Part shown: one piece after another, positions 16,310-24,597 of the stretch
Layout: each line of letters opens with the position of its first letter
How positions within the stretch are numbered: position 1 is the first letter of the stretch
Source: Inquilinus limosus
GTDB lineage: Bacteria; Pseudomonadota; Alphaproteobacteria; DSM-16000; Inquilinaceae
Direction: 5' to 3'
DNA: 55,113 nucleotides
NCBI RefSeq assembly: GCF_002195995.1
Contig: NZ_NHON01000030.1
Span: forward strand, 72,943 to 128,055
The notes under the pieces: generated by a model
Told to the model about the DNA's origin: nothing
The model's database searches: none
Seen by the model: only the letters and a program-made list of their open reading frames with translations
Translations under genes and position numbers: made by a program

Positions 16310-18637
16310 CTACTCCGCCGCCTCGGCCTTCGGGTCGAGGATCACCGGCGGGTCGAAGGCGGTGACGCGCGGCACCGGGCCTTCGAGCTTCGCGATCTCG
16401 ACCAGGCAGGTGTGGGCGCTGGCGCCCTGGCCGAGGCGGGAGGTGCCCTTGTCCCGCGTCAGGACGTTGGGGTTGCCGTGCTTGCACATCGCCCCGACCT
16501 CGCCCGGCACCTCCGGGTCGTACCAGGCGCCCGTGGCAAGCTGGATGACGCCCTGCATCACCCGGTCGGTGACCAGCGCCCCGGCCAGGCAGGCGCCGCG
16601 GTCGTTGAACAGCCGCACCACGTCGCCATCCTGGATGCCGCGGGCGGCGGCGTCGGCCGGGTGGATCCACACCGGCTCACGGTCGGCCACCTTCTCCTTG
16701 CGGCTGGTCACGCCGGCATCGAGCTGGCTGTGCAGACGGGTCTTCGGCTGGTTCGAGATCAGGTGCAGCGGGAAGCGCTCCGTCTCCGCCGAGCCGAGCC
16801 ATTCCGCCGGCTCCAGCCATGTCGGGTGGCCCGGGCAGTCGTCATAGCCGAAGCCGGCGATGCGGTCGGAGAAGATCTCGATCCGGCCGCTCGGCGTCGG
16901 CAGCTTGTTGGCCACCGGGTCGGCGCGGAAGGCCTGCAGCAGGATCTTCGGCTTCTCCGACAGCGGCAGCTCGACATGGCCGATCTCCCAGAACTCCTGG
17001 AAGCCGGGCAGCTCGATCCCCGCCTCGGCGGCGGTGCGGCGGTCGTTCTCGTAGAAGTTCTGGATCCAGCCCATCTCGTCGCGGCCTTCGGTGAAGGCCT
17101 GGGCGACGCCGGCCCGGTCCGACAGCTCGGCCAGGATGTCGAAGTCGCTGCGCGCCTGGCCGACCGGCGGGATCGCCTGCGGCATGGCCAGGATGTAGGG
17201 GTCGCGCGCGGCACCGCCGATGTCGTTGCGCTCGAAGGTCGTGGTGGCCGGCAGCACGATGTCGGCGCGGCGGGCCACCGGCGTCCACCACGGCTCCTGC
17301 ACGATCACGGTCTCCGGCCTCGCCCAGGCGCGCAGCAGGCGGTTGAGGTCCTGGTGGTGGTGGAACGGGTTGCCGCCGGCCCAGTAGACCAGCTTGACGT
17401 CGGGATAGGTGATGCGGTGGCCATTGTAGTCGTCGGTCTCGCCCGGCCGCAGCAGCAGGTCGGAGATGCGGGCCACCGGGATGTAGCGGCCGGTCGGGTT
17501 CGGCCCCGGGATGATGCGGCTGCGGCTGCGGCCGTCGCTGGCGGAGCCGACATTGGCCTCGGCGCCGTAGCCATAGCCGATGCCGCCGCCGGGCAGGCCG
17601 ATCTGGCCCAGCATCGCCGCCAGCACCGTGCCCATCCAGTAGGGCTGCTCGCCATGGTCGCCGCGCTGCAGCGACCAGCTGAGGCTGATCATGGTGCGCT
17701 GCGAGGCCATGCGCCGCGCCAGGTCGCGGATGGTGGCGGCAGTCAGGCCGGAAATGTTTGCCGCCCAGTCGGCGTCCTTCGGCGTGCCGTCGGACTGGCC
17801 CATGAGATAGGGCAGGAAGCGGTCGAAGCCGCTGGTGTAGCGGTCGACGAAGCCGCGGTCGTACAGCCCCTCCGCCACCAGCGTGTGGGCCAGGCCCAGC
17901 ATGATCGCGGTGTCGGTGTTCGGCCGCGGCGCCAGCCATTCGGCCTGCGCCTCGTCCGCCATGTCGTCGCGCACCGGGCCGATATAGACGAACTGCACCC
18001 CGGCCTCGCGGCTGCGGCGGTTCCAGTCGCGCTGCTGGTGCTTGCCGGTGCCGCCCGAGGCGATCTGGCTGTTGCGCGGCGGCATCCCGCCGAAGGCCAC
18101 CACCAGCCGCCCGTCGCTGGCGATGCTGCGCCAGTCGGTGGTCTCGACCAGCACCCGGTTGAAGTCGCCGATGATGTGCGGGATCAGCGGCAGCGCGGCG
18201 CCGAAGCTGTAGTTGTTGACCGAGGCGGTGAAGCCGCCGGTGAAGCCCAGCATGCGGCGCAGCAGCGTCGGCGCGTTGTGCAGCCGGCCGGCGCTGCCCC
18301 AGCCGTAGCTGCCGCCATAGATCGCCTCGGGGCCATGCTCGGCCCGCACCCGCTCCAGCTCGCCCGCCACCAGCTCCAGCGCCGTCTCCCACGACACCGG
18401 CACGAAGGCGTCGGCGCCGCGGCGGCTGCCGTCGCTCTCGTGCCGCTGTGCCAGCCAGCCGGCCCGGACCATCGGCTGCGCGACGCGCAAATTGCCGTGC
18501 ACCATGCCGGGCAGCGAGTTGATGATCGGCGACGGGTCGATGTCGCTGGCATAGGGCTCGATGCCGACCATCTTGTTGCCCTCGACGACCGCCATGACGG
18601 CGCCGTAGTGGCTGGAGGACGGGCTCAGACGGGGCAC
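16310..18637 (-). CDS. Molybdopterin-dependent sulfoxide reductase, BisC/TorA/DMSO reductase type
   Basis: A 775-residue molybdoenzyme close in length to biotin sulfoxide reductase BisC. It has no N-terminal Cys motif for an iron-sulfur cluster and no twin-arginine signal, so it should work in the cytosol. NNYSFGAALP (141-150) places Ser144 as the molybdenum ligand, as in the Ser group (BisC, TorA, DorA). SLSWSLQRGDHGEQPYWMG and HSQLDAGV are further family blocks. I chose GTG 18637, seven bases after GGGAG; it gives the SSSHYGAV start typical of this family. Likely substrates are biotin or methionine sulfoxide; its place near metY fits methionine repair, but that is inference. Confidence 0.85.
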   Translation of the reverse strand: MPRLSPSSSHYGAVMAVVEGNKMVGIEPYASDIDPSPIINSLPGMVHGNLRVAQPMVRAGWLAQRHESDGSRRGADAFVPVSWETALELVAGELERVRAEHGPEAIYGGSYGWGSAGRLHNAPTLLRRMLGFTGGFTASVNNYSFGAALPLIPHIIGDFNRVLVETTDWRSIASDGRLVVAFGGMPPRNSQIASGGTGKHQQRDWNRRSREAGVQFVYIGPVRDDMADEAQAEWLAPRPNTDTAIMLGLAHTLVAEGLYDRGFVDRYTSGFDRFLPYLMGQSDGTPKDADWAANISGLTAATIRDLARRMASQRTMISLSWSLQRGDHGEQPYWMGTVLAAMLGQIGLPGGGIGYGYGAEANVGSASDGRSRSRIIPGPNPTGRYIPVARISDLLLRPGETDDYNGHRITYPDVKLVYWAGGNPFHHHQDLNRLLRAWARPETVIVQEPWWTPVARRADIVLPATTTFERNDIGGAARDPYILAMPQAIPPVGQARSDFDILAELSDRAGVAQAFTEGRDEMGWIQNFYENDRRTAAEAGIELPGFQEFWEIGHVELPLSEKPKILLQAFRADPVANKLPTPSGRIEIFSDRIAGFGYDDCPGHPTWLEPAEWLGSAETERFPLHLISNQPKTRLHSQLDAGVTSRKEKVADREPVWIHPADAAARGIQDGDVVRLFNDRGACLAGALVTDRVMQGVIQLATGAWYDPEVPGEVGAMCKHGNPNVLTRDKGTSRLGQGASAHTCLVEIAKLEGPVPRVTAFDPPVILDPKAEAAE

Positions 18638-18803
18638 GGCAGGACTCCCTGGTCGATCATGGGCACGGGCGAGCCCAGATCGTCGCAGCCGGAATCGCCG
18701 CGTCAACCGGATTTCCGTCATGGCCGCCAACACTTATGGTCGCCGGACGGAACGGCGGCCGCGAATCGCCGTTCGGACTCATGGGAAACGCGGCGGGAGC
18801 GGG

Positions 18804-19691
18804 ATGGCGGCGGAGGGCGGAGCGGCACGGACGGACCGGCGGTGGAAGCGCAGGGCGCGCCGCGCGGGCATCGTGCTGTGGCGGGTGTGGGGCGAGATCG
18901 GCGAGGACCGGGTGTTCGCGCTGGCGGCCGGCGTCGCCTACTACACCCTGCTGGCGCTGTTCCCGGCGATCGGCGTCTTCGTCTCGCTGTACGGGCTGAT
19001 CGCCGACGTCTCGACCGTGCAGCGGAACATCGAGGATCTCGCCCTGATCCTGCCGGCCGGCAGCCTCGACCTCATCGGCGCGCAGCTGCAGCGCATCGCC
19101 AGCCAGCCGCAGAAGAGCCTGGGCATCGCCTTCTTCGCCGGCCTCGCCATCTCTCTGTGGAGCGCCAATGCCGGGGTGAAGGCGATGTTCGACGCCCTCA
19201 ACGTCGCCTATGACGAGGAGGAGCGGCGCGGCTTCGTGCGGCTCAACATGGTGTCGCTGCTGTTCACGCTCTGCGCCATCGGCTTCGCCGCGCTGGCGCT
19301 GGCCGTGGTGGTGGCGGTGCCGATCGCGCTGAACCTTGTCGGCCTCGGCTCCGCCGCGGGCACGCTGATCTGGCTGCTGCGCTGGCCGGCGCTGTATGTG
19401 GCGACGATCGCGGCGCTGACGCTGGTCTACCGCTACGGCCCCGGCGGCCGGCGCGAGCACTGGCTGAACTGGGGCGGCATCGTCGCCGCCACCATCTGGC
19501 TCGGCGGGTCGATGCTGTTCTCCTGGTACGTCGCCCGCTTCGCCAATTACGGCGCGACCTACGGCTCGCTCGGCGCCGTGATCGGCTTCCTGACCTGGAT
19601 CTGGCTGTCGACGGTGATCTTCCTGATCGGCGCCGAGCTGAACTCCGAGCTGGAGCGGGAGCGCGACCGGCGGCCGGGGCCCGGCCGCTGA
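18804..19691 (+). CDS. YihY/BrkB-family inner-membrane protein
   Basis: About 295 residues with six hydrophobic segments: LAAGVAYYTLLALFPAIGVF, SLGIAFFAGLAISLW, a paired stretch around VSLLFTLCAIGFAALALAV, then LIWLLRWPALYVATIAALT, IVAATIWLGGSMLFSWYV and VIGFLTWIWLSTVIFLIGAE. The closing GAELNSELERER is the hallmark of the family, whose role (transport or envelope function) is not firmly known; BrkB was first linked to serum resistance. ATG 18804 has GGGAG just upstream; an in-frame ATG at 18720 would add 28 basic residues without a ribosome site. It is divergent from the molybdoenzyme. Confidence 0.85.
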   Translation: MAAEGGAARTDRRWKRRARRAGIVLWRVWGEIGEDRVFALAAGVAYYTLLALFPAIGVFVSLYGLIADVSTVQRNIEDLALILPAGSLDLIGAQLQRIASQPQKSLGIAFFAGLAISLWSANAGVKAMFDALNVAYDEEERRGFVRLNMVSLLFTLCAIGFAALALAVVVAVPIALNLVGLGSAAGTLIWLLRWPALYVATIAALTLVYRYGPGGRREHWLNWGGIVAATIWLGGSMLFSWYVARFANYGATYGSLGAVIGFLTWIWLSTVIFLIGAELNSELERERDRRPGPGR

Positions 19692-19713
19692 GGCGCCTCT
19701 CGCCCGTTTCACA

Positions 19714-19800
19714 CCGTCATTGCGAGCGCAGCGAAGCAATCCAGGGCAGTTTGGCGTGGCCCCTGGATTGCTTCGTCGGCTTCGCCTCCTCGCAATGACG
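19714..19800. repeat. Family B repeat, copy 2 (GCAATCC subfamily)
   Basis: CCGTCATTGCGAGC at the left pairs with CTCGCAATGACG at the right; inner arms GAAGCAATCCAG and CTGGATTGCTTCG. It lies between convergent brkB-like and amino-acid transport genes, where a bidirectional terminator would be useful. Confidence 0.85.
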
Positions 19801-19821
19801 AGGAGGGATGACCGTCCTTGA

Positions 19822-20613
19822 TTACCGGGTGATCAGATCCGCCGGCAGGTCGCGGTTGTGGAACTGCTTGAAGGTGGCGTTCAGGCTGCCATCGGCGAAA
19901 TGCGCCTTGATCCAGTCGTCCAGCCAGGCCTTCAGCTTGGTCTCGCCCTTCGGCAGGGCGATGCCGAGGTTCAGCTCCTGCTGCACGAACTTGGTCTCCA
20001 GCTTCTCCGACCGGCCCTTGTTCATCTCCGACACCACCGCGCTCTGGGTCGAGACGATGTCGACCTGGCCGGAGACGGCGGCGGTGATCAGCGTCGCGTC
20101 ATCCTCGAAGCGGACGATCTCGGCGTCCTTGGCGTTCCTGGTCACCAGCGTGTCGTTGACCGTGGCCCGGGTCACGCCGATGCGCTTGCCGGCGAGGTCG
20201 GCATAATCCTTGATCGCGACGCCGGCCGGGGCCGCCACTTCGATGTTCAGCGTGGCGTAGGGGATGGTGAAGTCGACCGCCTTCTTGCGCTCCTCGGTGA
20301 TCGCCAGGTCGGCGACCAGCAGGTCGGCCTTGCGGGTCTGGATCGTCGGCACCCGGGCGGCGTTGGTGATCTGCACCAGCTCCAGTTCCGCCCCGAGAGA
20401 CTTGGCGATCATCTTCGCCGTCTCGACATCCGAGCCCGTGGGCTGCAGCTTGTCGTCGACGAAGGCGAACAGCGGCACGCCCATGGCCACGGCGATGCGC
20501 ACCTTCTTGGTCGACTGGATGTCGTCCAGCGACTCCGCTTGCGCCAGCGGCGCGGCCGCGATCCACAGCGCCGCCGCGGCGGCGGCGACCTTCAGCATTC
20601 CTGTCAGCGTCAT
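19822..20613 (-). CDS. Polar amino-acid ABC transporter, periplasmic binding protein
   Basis: A 263-residue type II binding protein (SBP_bac_3). A signal peptide (LKVAAAAAALWIAAAPLAQA, cut before ES) sends it to the periplasm. The mature protein begins ESLDDIQSTKKVRIAVAMG. DVETAKMIAKSLGAELELVQ, RVPTIQTRKADLLVADLAIT and LAGKRIGVTRATVNDT are the usual lobe motifs that form the amino-acid pocket. It is the last gene of a five-gene operon (GntR, two permeases, ATPase, this protein), 69 bases after the ATPase. The ligand is unknown; the lobe-I motifs only say small polar amino acid. A GGAGGAA site precedes the ATG. Confidence 0.9.
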   Translation of the reverse strand: MTLTGMLKVAAAAAALWIAAAPLAQAESLDDIQSTKKVRIAVAMGVPLFAFVDDKLQPTGSDVETAKMIAKSLGAELELVQITNAARVPTIQTRKADLLVADLAITEERKKAVDFTIPYATLNIEVAAPAGVAIKDYADLAGKRIGVTRATVNDTLVTRNAKDAEIVRFEDDATLITAAVSGQVDIVSTQSAVVSEMNKGRSEKLETKFVQQELNLGIALPKGETKLKAWLDDWIKAHFADGSLNATFKQFHNRDLPADLITR

Positions 20614-20682
20614 GACGTTCCTCCACCCGTTTACGTCTTGTGCCGGCCCGGCCCCGACCGGACCGGCATCGGTTTTCCGCGA

Positions 20683-21411
20683 TCAGAGCCCGTTGGACAG
20701 GAAGTCGCGGAGCTCCCCTGTCTGCGGCGCCGCGAGCATGTCGCCCGGCCCCGTCTCCCAGACCTTGCCCAGATGCATGAAGATGATCCGGTCGGCGACG
20801 CGGCGGGCGAACGCCATCTCATGCGTCACCACCAGCATCGTCATGCCGCCCCGGGCCAGGCTCTCCATCACCTTCAGCACCTCGCCCGTCAGATGCGGGT
20901 CGAGCGCCGAGGTCACCTCGTCGAACAGCATCACCTGCGGGCTCATCGCCAGCGACCGGGCGATCGCCACCCGCTGCTGCTGGCCGCCCGACAGCTGCTC
21001 GGGATAGGCGCTGATCTTGTCCGCCAGGCCGACCCGCTCCAGCGCCGCGCGGGCCAGGTCGCGGACCTCGGCTCCGCGCATCCGGCGCACCCGGCGCGGC
21101 GCCAGGGTGATGTTCTCCTCCACCGTCAGATGCGGGAACAGGTTGTAGCTCTGGAACACCATGCCGACGTCCTGGCGCAGGGCGCGCAGGTTCAGGTCGG
21201 CCGCGTCGACCTTGTGGCCGCAGACCTCGATGTGGCCCGACTGGATCGTCTCCAGCCGGTTGACGCAGCGCAGCGCCGTGCTCTTGCCCGAGCCGCTGCG
21301 GCCGATGATGGCGATGACCTCGCCCTTGGCGACCTCGAAGGAGACGCCCTTGAGCACCTCGAGCTCGCCGAAGCGCTTGTGGACATCACGCAGCGTGACG
21401 ACGGCCGACAT
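20683..21411 (-). CDS. Polar amino-acid ABC transporter, ATPase
   Basis: 242 residues, a standard GlnQ/HisP-type ATPase. Walker A is GRSGSGKST (37-45). The Q-loop is FQSYNLFPHLTVEENI, the signature LSGGQQQRVAIARSLA, and Walker B VMLFDEVTSALD with Val in place of the common Pro. The H-loop VVTHEM follows. The start overlaps the end of the upstream permease by 26 bases, so the two are made together. It would power import through the two permeases upstream. Confidence 0.93.
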   Translation of the reverse strand: MSAVVTLRDVHKRFGELEVLKGVSFEVAKGEVIAIIGRSGSGKSTALRCVNRLETIQSGHIEVCGHKVDAADLNLRALRQDVGMVFQSYNLFPHLTVEENITLAPRRVRRMRGAEVRDLARAALERVGLADKISAYPEQLSGGQQQRVAIARSLAMSPQVMLFDEVTSALDPHLTGEVLKVMESLARGGMTMLVVTHEMAFARRVADRIIFMHLGKVWETGPGDMLAAPQTGELRDFLSNGL

Positions 21412-22048
21412 TCATCTTCCTTTCGAGGGAACGGCTCCAGCGCGACAGCGGGTAGCAGAGGGCGAAGTAGATCAGCCCGGCGATGCCGAAGACGAGGAAT
21501 GGCTGGAACAGCGAGTTGTTGATGACCTGGGCGGCGCGGGTCAGCTCGACGAAGCCGACCACGGAGGCCAGCGAGGTGCTTTTCAGCACCTGCACCAGGA
21601 AGCCGACGGTCGGCGGCGTGGCGATGCGCATGGCCTGGGGCAGGAGGACGTCGGTCAGCACCTGCCAGCGGTTCAGCGCCAGGCATTCGGCCGCCTCGCT
21701 CTGGGTCTTCGGCACCGCCTCGACGCAGCCGCGCCAGATCTCGCCGAGGAAGGCGCTGCAATAGATCATCAGCGACAGGCCGGCGGCGAGCAGCGGCGGC
21801 ACCTCGATGCCGACGATGCCGAGGCCGAAATAGACCAGGAACAGCAGGATCAGCAGCGGCGTGCCCTGGACGATCTGGACATAGACGAAGGCCGCCCGGC
21901 GCAGGATCCGGCCGCGCGCGATGCGCAGCAGCATGATTCCGAAGCCGGCGACGCCGCCCAGCGCGAAGGCCAGCAGCGACAGCACCACGGTCCAGGCCGT
22001 GCCCTGCAGCAGGTAGATCAGGTGGTTGATGGTGAACGTGCCGCCCAT
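21386..22048 (-). CDS. Polar amino-acid ABC transporter, permease 2
   Basis: 220 residues with about five membrane spans (TAWTVVLSLLAFALGGVAGF near the start, VYVQIVQGTPLLILLFLVYF, IEVPPLLAAGLSLMIYCSAF and a C-terminal span). The EAA loop reads EAAECLALNRWQVLTDVLLP, which docks the ATPase. GTPLLILLFLVYFGL matches the HisM/GlnP group. It lies ten bases after the first permease and overlaps the ATPase. Two different permeases imply a heterodimeric channel. Confidence 0.92.
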   Translation of the reverse strand: MGGTFTINHLIYLLQGTAWTVVLSLLAFALGGVAGFGIMLLRIARGRILRRAAFVYVQIVQGTPLLILLFLVYFGLGIVGIEVPPLLAAGLSLMIYCSAFLGEIWRGCVEAVPKTQSEAAECLALNRWQVLTDVLLPQAMRIATPPTVGFLVQVLKSTSLASVVGFVELTRAAQVINNSLFQPFLVFGIAGLIYFALCYPLSRWSRSLERKMNVGRRHAA

Positions 22049-22058
22049 GCCGGCCTCC

Positions 22059-22742
22059 TCAGAGCGGGGTGCCGAGCCGGCGGCGGCGCGGGAAGATCGC
22101 CTGGCCGAACAGGTGGAAGCCGAACTTCAGCAGCAGCGCCATGGCCAGGTACAAGAGCGCCACGACGATGTAGGTCTCGAACGGCCGGAAGGTGTCGGAC
22201 TGGATGTTGTTGGCGATCGCCGTCAGCTCCTCTGCCGAGATCTGCGAGGTGACGGAGGAGGACAGCATCATCAGCACGAACTGGCTGGTCAGCGCCGGGT
22301 ACACCCGCTCCAGCGCCGGGCGCAGGATCACGTCCCAGTAGATCTGCGGCGTCGACAGGCCCAGCGCCTGCGCCGCCTCGACCTGGCCGGGCGGCACCGT
22401 GTCCATGCCGGCGCGCACGATCTCGGCGGTGTAGGCGCCGACATTGATCACCATGGTCAGCACCGCGGCGGCGAAGATCGGCAGCCTGAGGCCGATGCTG
22501 GACAGGCCGAAGAACAGGAAGAAGATCTGGATCAGGTAGGGGGTGTTGCGGACGATCTCGACATAGGCGCCGCACAGCCCGGCGATCCAGCGCGACCGGC
22601 CGCGGCGGCCGATGGCGCAGACCACGCCGATGGCGAGGCCGACCACGGTGGCCACCAGCGTCATCTCCAGCGTCATCAGCGCGCCATGGAGGAAGGACGG
22701 CCAGTAGTCGCGCAGGCTGTCGAAATCGAACTCGTACTGCAT
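22059..22742 (-). CDS. Polar amino-acid ABC transporter, permease 1
   Basis: 227 residues, HisQ/GlnP type. Spans include FLHGALMTLEMTLVATVVGL, IVRNTPYLIQIFFLFFGLSS and LPIFAAAVLTMVINVGAYTA. The EAA loop is EAAQALGLSTPQIYWDVILR. I start it at ATG 22742 (MQYEFDFDSLRDYWP), just past a G-rich ribosome site; an open frame upstream reads through the end of the GntR gene and is not credible. Its C-terminus FPRRRRLGTPL is basic. It follows GntR by 49 bases. Confidence 0.92.
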   Translation of the reverse strand: MQYEFDFDSLRDYWPSFLHGALMTLEMTLVATVVGLAIGVVCAIGRRGRSRWIAGLCGAYVEIVRNTPYLIQIFFLFFGLSSIGLRLPIFAAAVLTMVINVGAYTAEIVRAGMDTVPPGQVEAAQALGLSTPQIYWDVILRPALERVYPALTSQFVLMMLSSSVTSQISAEELTAIANNIQSDTFRPFETYIVVALLYLAMALLLKFGFHLFGQAIFPRRRRLGTPL

Positions 22743-22791
22743 CGGGCCCGCGCCCCCTCCCCTGTGGTCGCCTCGTCCGGCCCGCCGCGGC

Positions 22792-23559
22792 TCAGAAGCC
22801 GGGCGGCGGCGCGTCGACGAAGAAGTCCGGATTGTGGTCCTTGATGCCGCCCAGATCGTCGAGCAGCGCGCCGAGATGCGCCCCCATCCGCGCCGCCGCG
22901 CGGTCGGGGTCATGCGCCTCGATCCCGTCCAGGATGGCGCCGTGCTCGGCGATGATCCGGGCCAGCCGGCCCTCCTCCGGCAGGGTCAGGCGGCGGTAGC
23001 GGTCGACCTGGATCTTGACCTGCTGCACCAGGGTCCAGATGCCGGGATGGCCGGCGGCCTCGGCGATGCCGGCGTGGAAGGCCTCGTCGGCCTGGTGGAA
23101 GCCGTCGCGGTCGCCCGCCGCCTCGGTCTCGCGCAGCCGCTCCATCACCGCGCGCAGGGTGGCGACCTGGCTGCTCCTGGCACGCTCGGCCGCCATCCGC
23201 GCCGTCGTCTCCTCCAGCGATTTGCGGATGATGATCGCCTCGGGCAGGGCGTGCACCGGGATGCGCGACACGAAGGTGCCGGACTGCGGGAAGATGTCGA
23301 CCAGCCCTTCATCGGCCAGGCGCAGCACCGCCTCGCGCACCGGGGTGCGGCTGACGCCGTAGCCCTCGGCGATCTCCTTCTCCGACAGCGGCGTGCCGGG
23401 CTTCAGCCGCAGGGCGACGATGTCGCTGCGCAGCGCCCGGCGAATCAGGGCGGAGGCGGTGGCCGGGCGGCCCTGCGACAGCGCGTCGAGGCGCGATGAG
23501 CGCGGCATCCGCCGCCGTCCTCCCGGCCCGTCTTCCCCTGCCGTCGCCGCACCGCGCAT
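22792..23559 (-). CDS. GntR-family (FadR/FCD) regulator of the amino-acid transport operon
   Basis: 255 residues. The winged helix spans about 36-98 (ALIRRALRSDIVALRLKPG, VSRTPVREAVLRLADEGLV, PQSGTFVSRI). The FCD ligand-binding domain follows with DEAFHAGIAEAAGHPG, a QVDRYRR helix and the metal-site His in EHGAILDGIEAHD. FCD proteins sense carboxylates or amino acids, often with a bound metal. GGGGAGG six bases before ATG 23559 sets the start; an internal ATG at 23508 is less likely. It is the first gene of the operon and probably represses itself and the transporter through the site at 23582-23600. Confidence 0.88.
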   Translation of the reverse strand: MRGAATAGEDGPGGRRRMPRSSRLDALSQGRPATASALIRRALRSDIVALRLKPGTPLSEKEIAEGYGVSRTPVREAVLRLADEGLVDIFPQSGTFVSRIPVHALPEAIIIRKSLEETTARMAAERARSSQVATLRAVMERLRETEAAGDRDGFHQADEAFHAGIAEAAGHPGIWTLVQQVKIQVDRYRRLTLPEEGRLARIIAEHGAILDGIEAHDPDRAAARMGAHLGALLDDLGGIKDHNPDFFVDAPPPGF

Positions 23560-23581
23560 CCGCGCCCTCCCCGATGATTTC

Positions 23582-23600
23582 TGGTATGCACCGTATACTA
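23582..23600. promoter_or_regulatory. Likely GntR operator
   Basis: TGGTATGCA-c-CGTATACTA is an imperfect palindrome (6 of 9 pairs), 22 bases upstream of the GntR start and next to A/T-rich promoter-like DNA. FadR-type proteins bind sites of this size and form. A second gene lies rightward (23813). Confidence 0.5.
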
Positions 23601-23812
23601 AAATATCAGTTGATCAAGCAGGGCGATCCAACCCGGCGGAATCGAGGGATTCCGCGGCCCGGCGATATGTCCGAAGGAATGACTCGCCATCCGCGACAGG
23701 GTGTGACTTGATTCTTCGACAAGAAGCCCATTTGAATCAATTCGACGGACTTCGGCGCCCCTGGGACAGGAGCAAGCGCCGGGGCGACCATTCGAGGGAG
23801 AGCGAGGAGCGT

Positions 23813-24373
23813 ATGGCGGTGAAACAGCGGGCCCCCCAGCGGCTGAAGCAGTTGCTGAAGAGTTGCGGCGCACGCGTGGATGCCCGGGTCCGCGAACAGC
23901 TGGCGACCTTGCCGGCGGGCTGGTCCCGGTCGGTCAGCGGCATGTTCGCGCGGGTGGAGCGCATCCTGACCGATGAGGAACGCCAGACCTTCCGCTGGAC
24001 CGAGGTGCGCGACCGCGACGGGCGGCTGGCCGCCTCCTGGTCCGGGGCGCGGGATTCGGGCGTGCTGATCGACCAGATCGTCGAGGAGGCCGCGACCGAC
24101 GTGTCCGACACCGGCCCGGCCGGCTGGAAGAATTCGGCCGCGGAGCTGGCCACCAGCATCCGCGGCATGGCGGCGAAGGCATCGTCGCCGGCCGCCGCGG
24201 CCAAGGCCGCCGCCGCCGCACTGCCGCTGATGATCGCCGAGGCGCAGGCCTATTTCCGCAACCCGGACGCCGAGGCCGGCGCCATCACCCAGCAGATCCG
24301 CGAGGCGCTGCAGCGCCTGGACCACGAGGCACGCCGCTCGCTGCGCGCCAAGCTGATCCCGGACGCGTCGTAA
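23813..24373 (+). CDS. Hypothetical protein, helical
   Basis: 186 residues from ATG 23813, which follows GAGGGAGAGCGAGGAGC. The protein is mostly predicted helix: a basic start (MAVKQRAPQRLKQLLKSCGA), a middle with WTEVRDRDGRLAASW and DTGPAGWKNSAAEL, and an Ala/Lys-rich stretch ending in EALQRLDHEARRSLRAKL. No signal peptide, membrane span or known motif is seen, and I do not recognise the family. An in-frame open stretch runs further upstream but has no ribosome site and crosses the GntR operator. It appears monocistronic: a composite repeat follows and converges on an MFS gene. Confidence 0.65.
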   Translation: MAVKQRAPQRLKQLLKSCGARVDARVREQLATLPAGWSRSVSGMFARVERILTDEERQTFRWTEVRDRDGRLAASWSGARDSGVLIDQIVEEAATDVSDTGPAGWKNSAAELATSIRGMAAKASSPAAAAKAAAAALPLMIAEAQAYFRNPDAEAGAITQQIREALQRLDHEARRSLRAKLIPDAS

Positions 24374-24400
24374 GGTCTTTCCGATCCAGAACGGATCGCG

Positions 24401-24577
24401 TTGCCTCTCCCGCCACGCGAGACCTTTTGAGTGGTCCCAACACCGTCATTGCGAGCGAAGCGAAGCAATCCAGGGGCCGCTCGCACCGGCCCCTGGATTG
24501 CTTCGTCGGCTTCGCCTCCTCGCAATGACGGCGAGGGATGGGCGGCGCGAACAGATCCCGCCACGCGGGAGAGGCAA
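24401..24577. repeat. Nested composite repeat: family C arms around family B copy 3
   Basis: The left arm 24401-24431 starts TTGCCTCTCCCGC; the right arm 24550-24577 ends with its complement GCGGGAGAGGCAA. Between them lies a complete family B copy (about 24443-24531, CCGTCATTGCGAGC to CTCGCAATGACGG). The same architecture recurs at 40019. It fills the gap between two convergent genes. Confidence 0.8.
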
Positions 24578-24597
24578 GGCAAACGGAACGACCCGGG

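Noticed and set aside
16412-19213. Long rightward open frame over the molybdoenzyme
   Set aside because: Low-complexity Ala/Arg/Gly composition, no ribosome site, and it lies opposite an obvious BisC-type enzyme.
19714-19800. Simple rho-independent terminators for the family B copies
   Set aside because: Stems are far longer than usual, have nested folds and lack a following T-run; they may still stop transcription but are a distinct repeat family.
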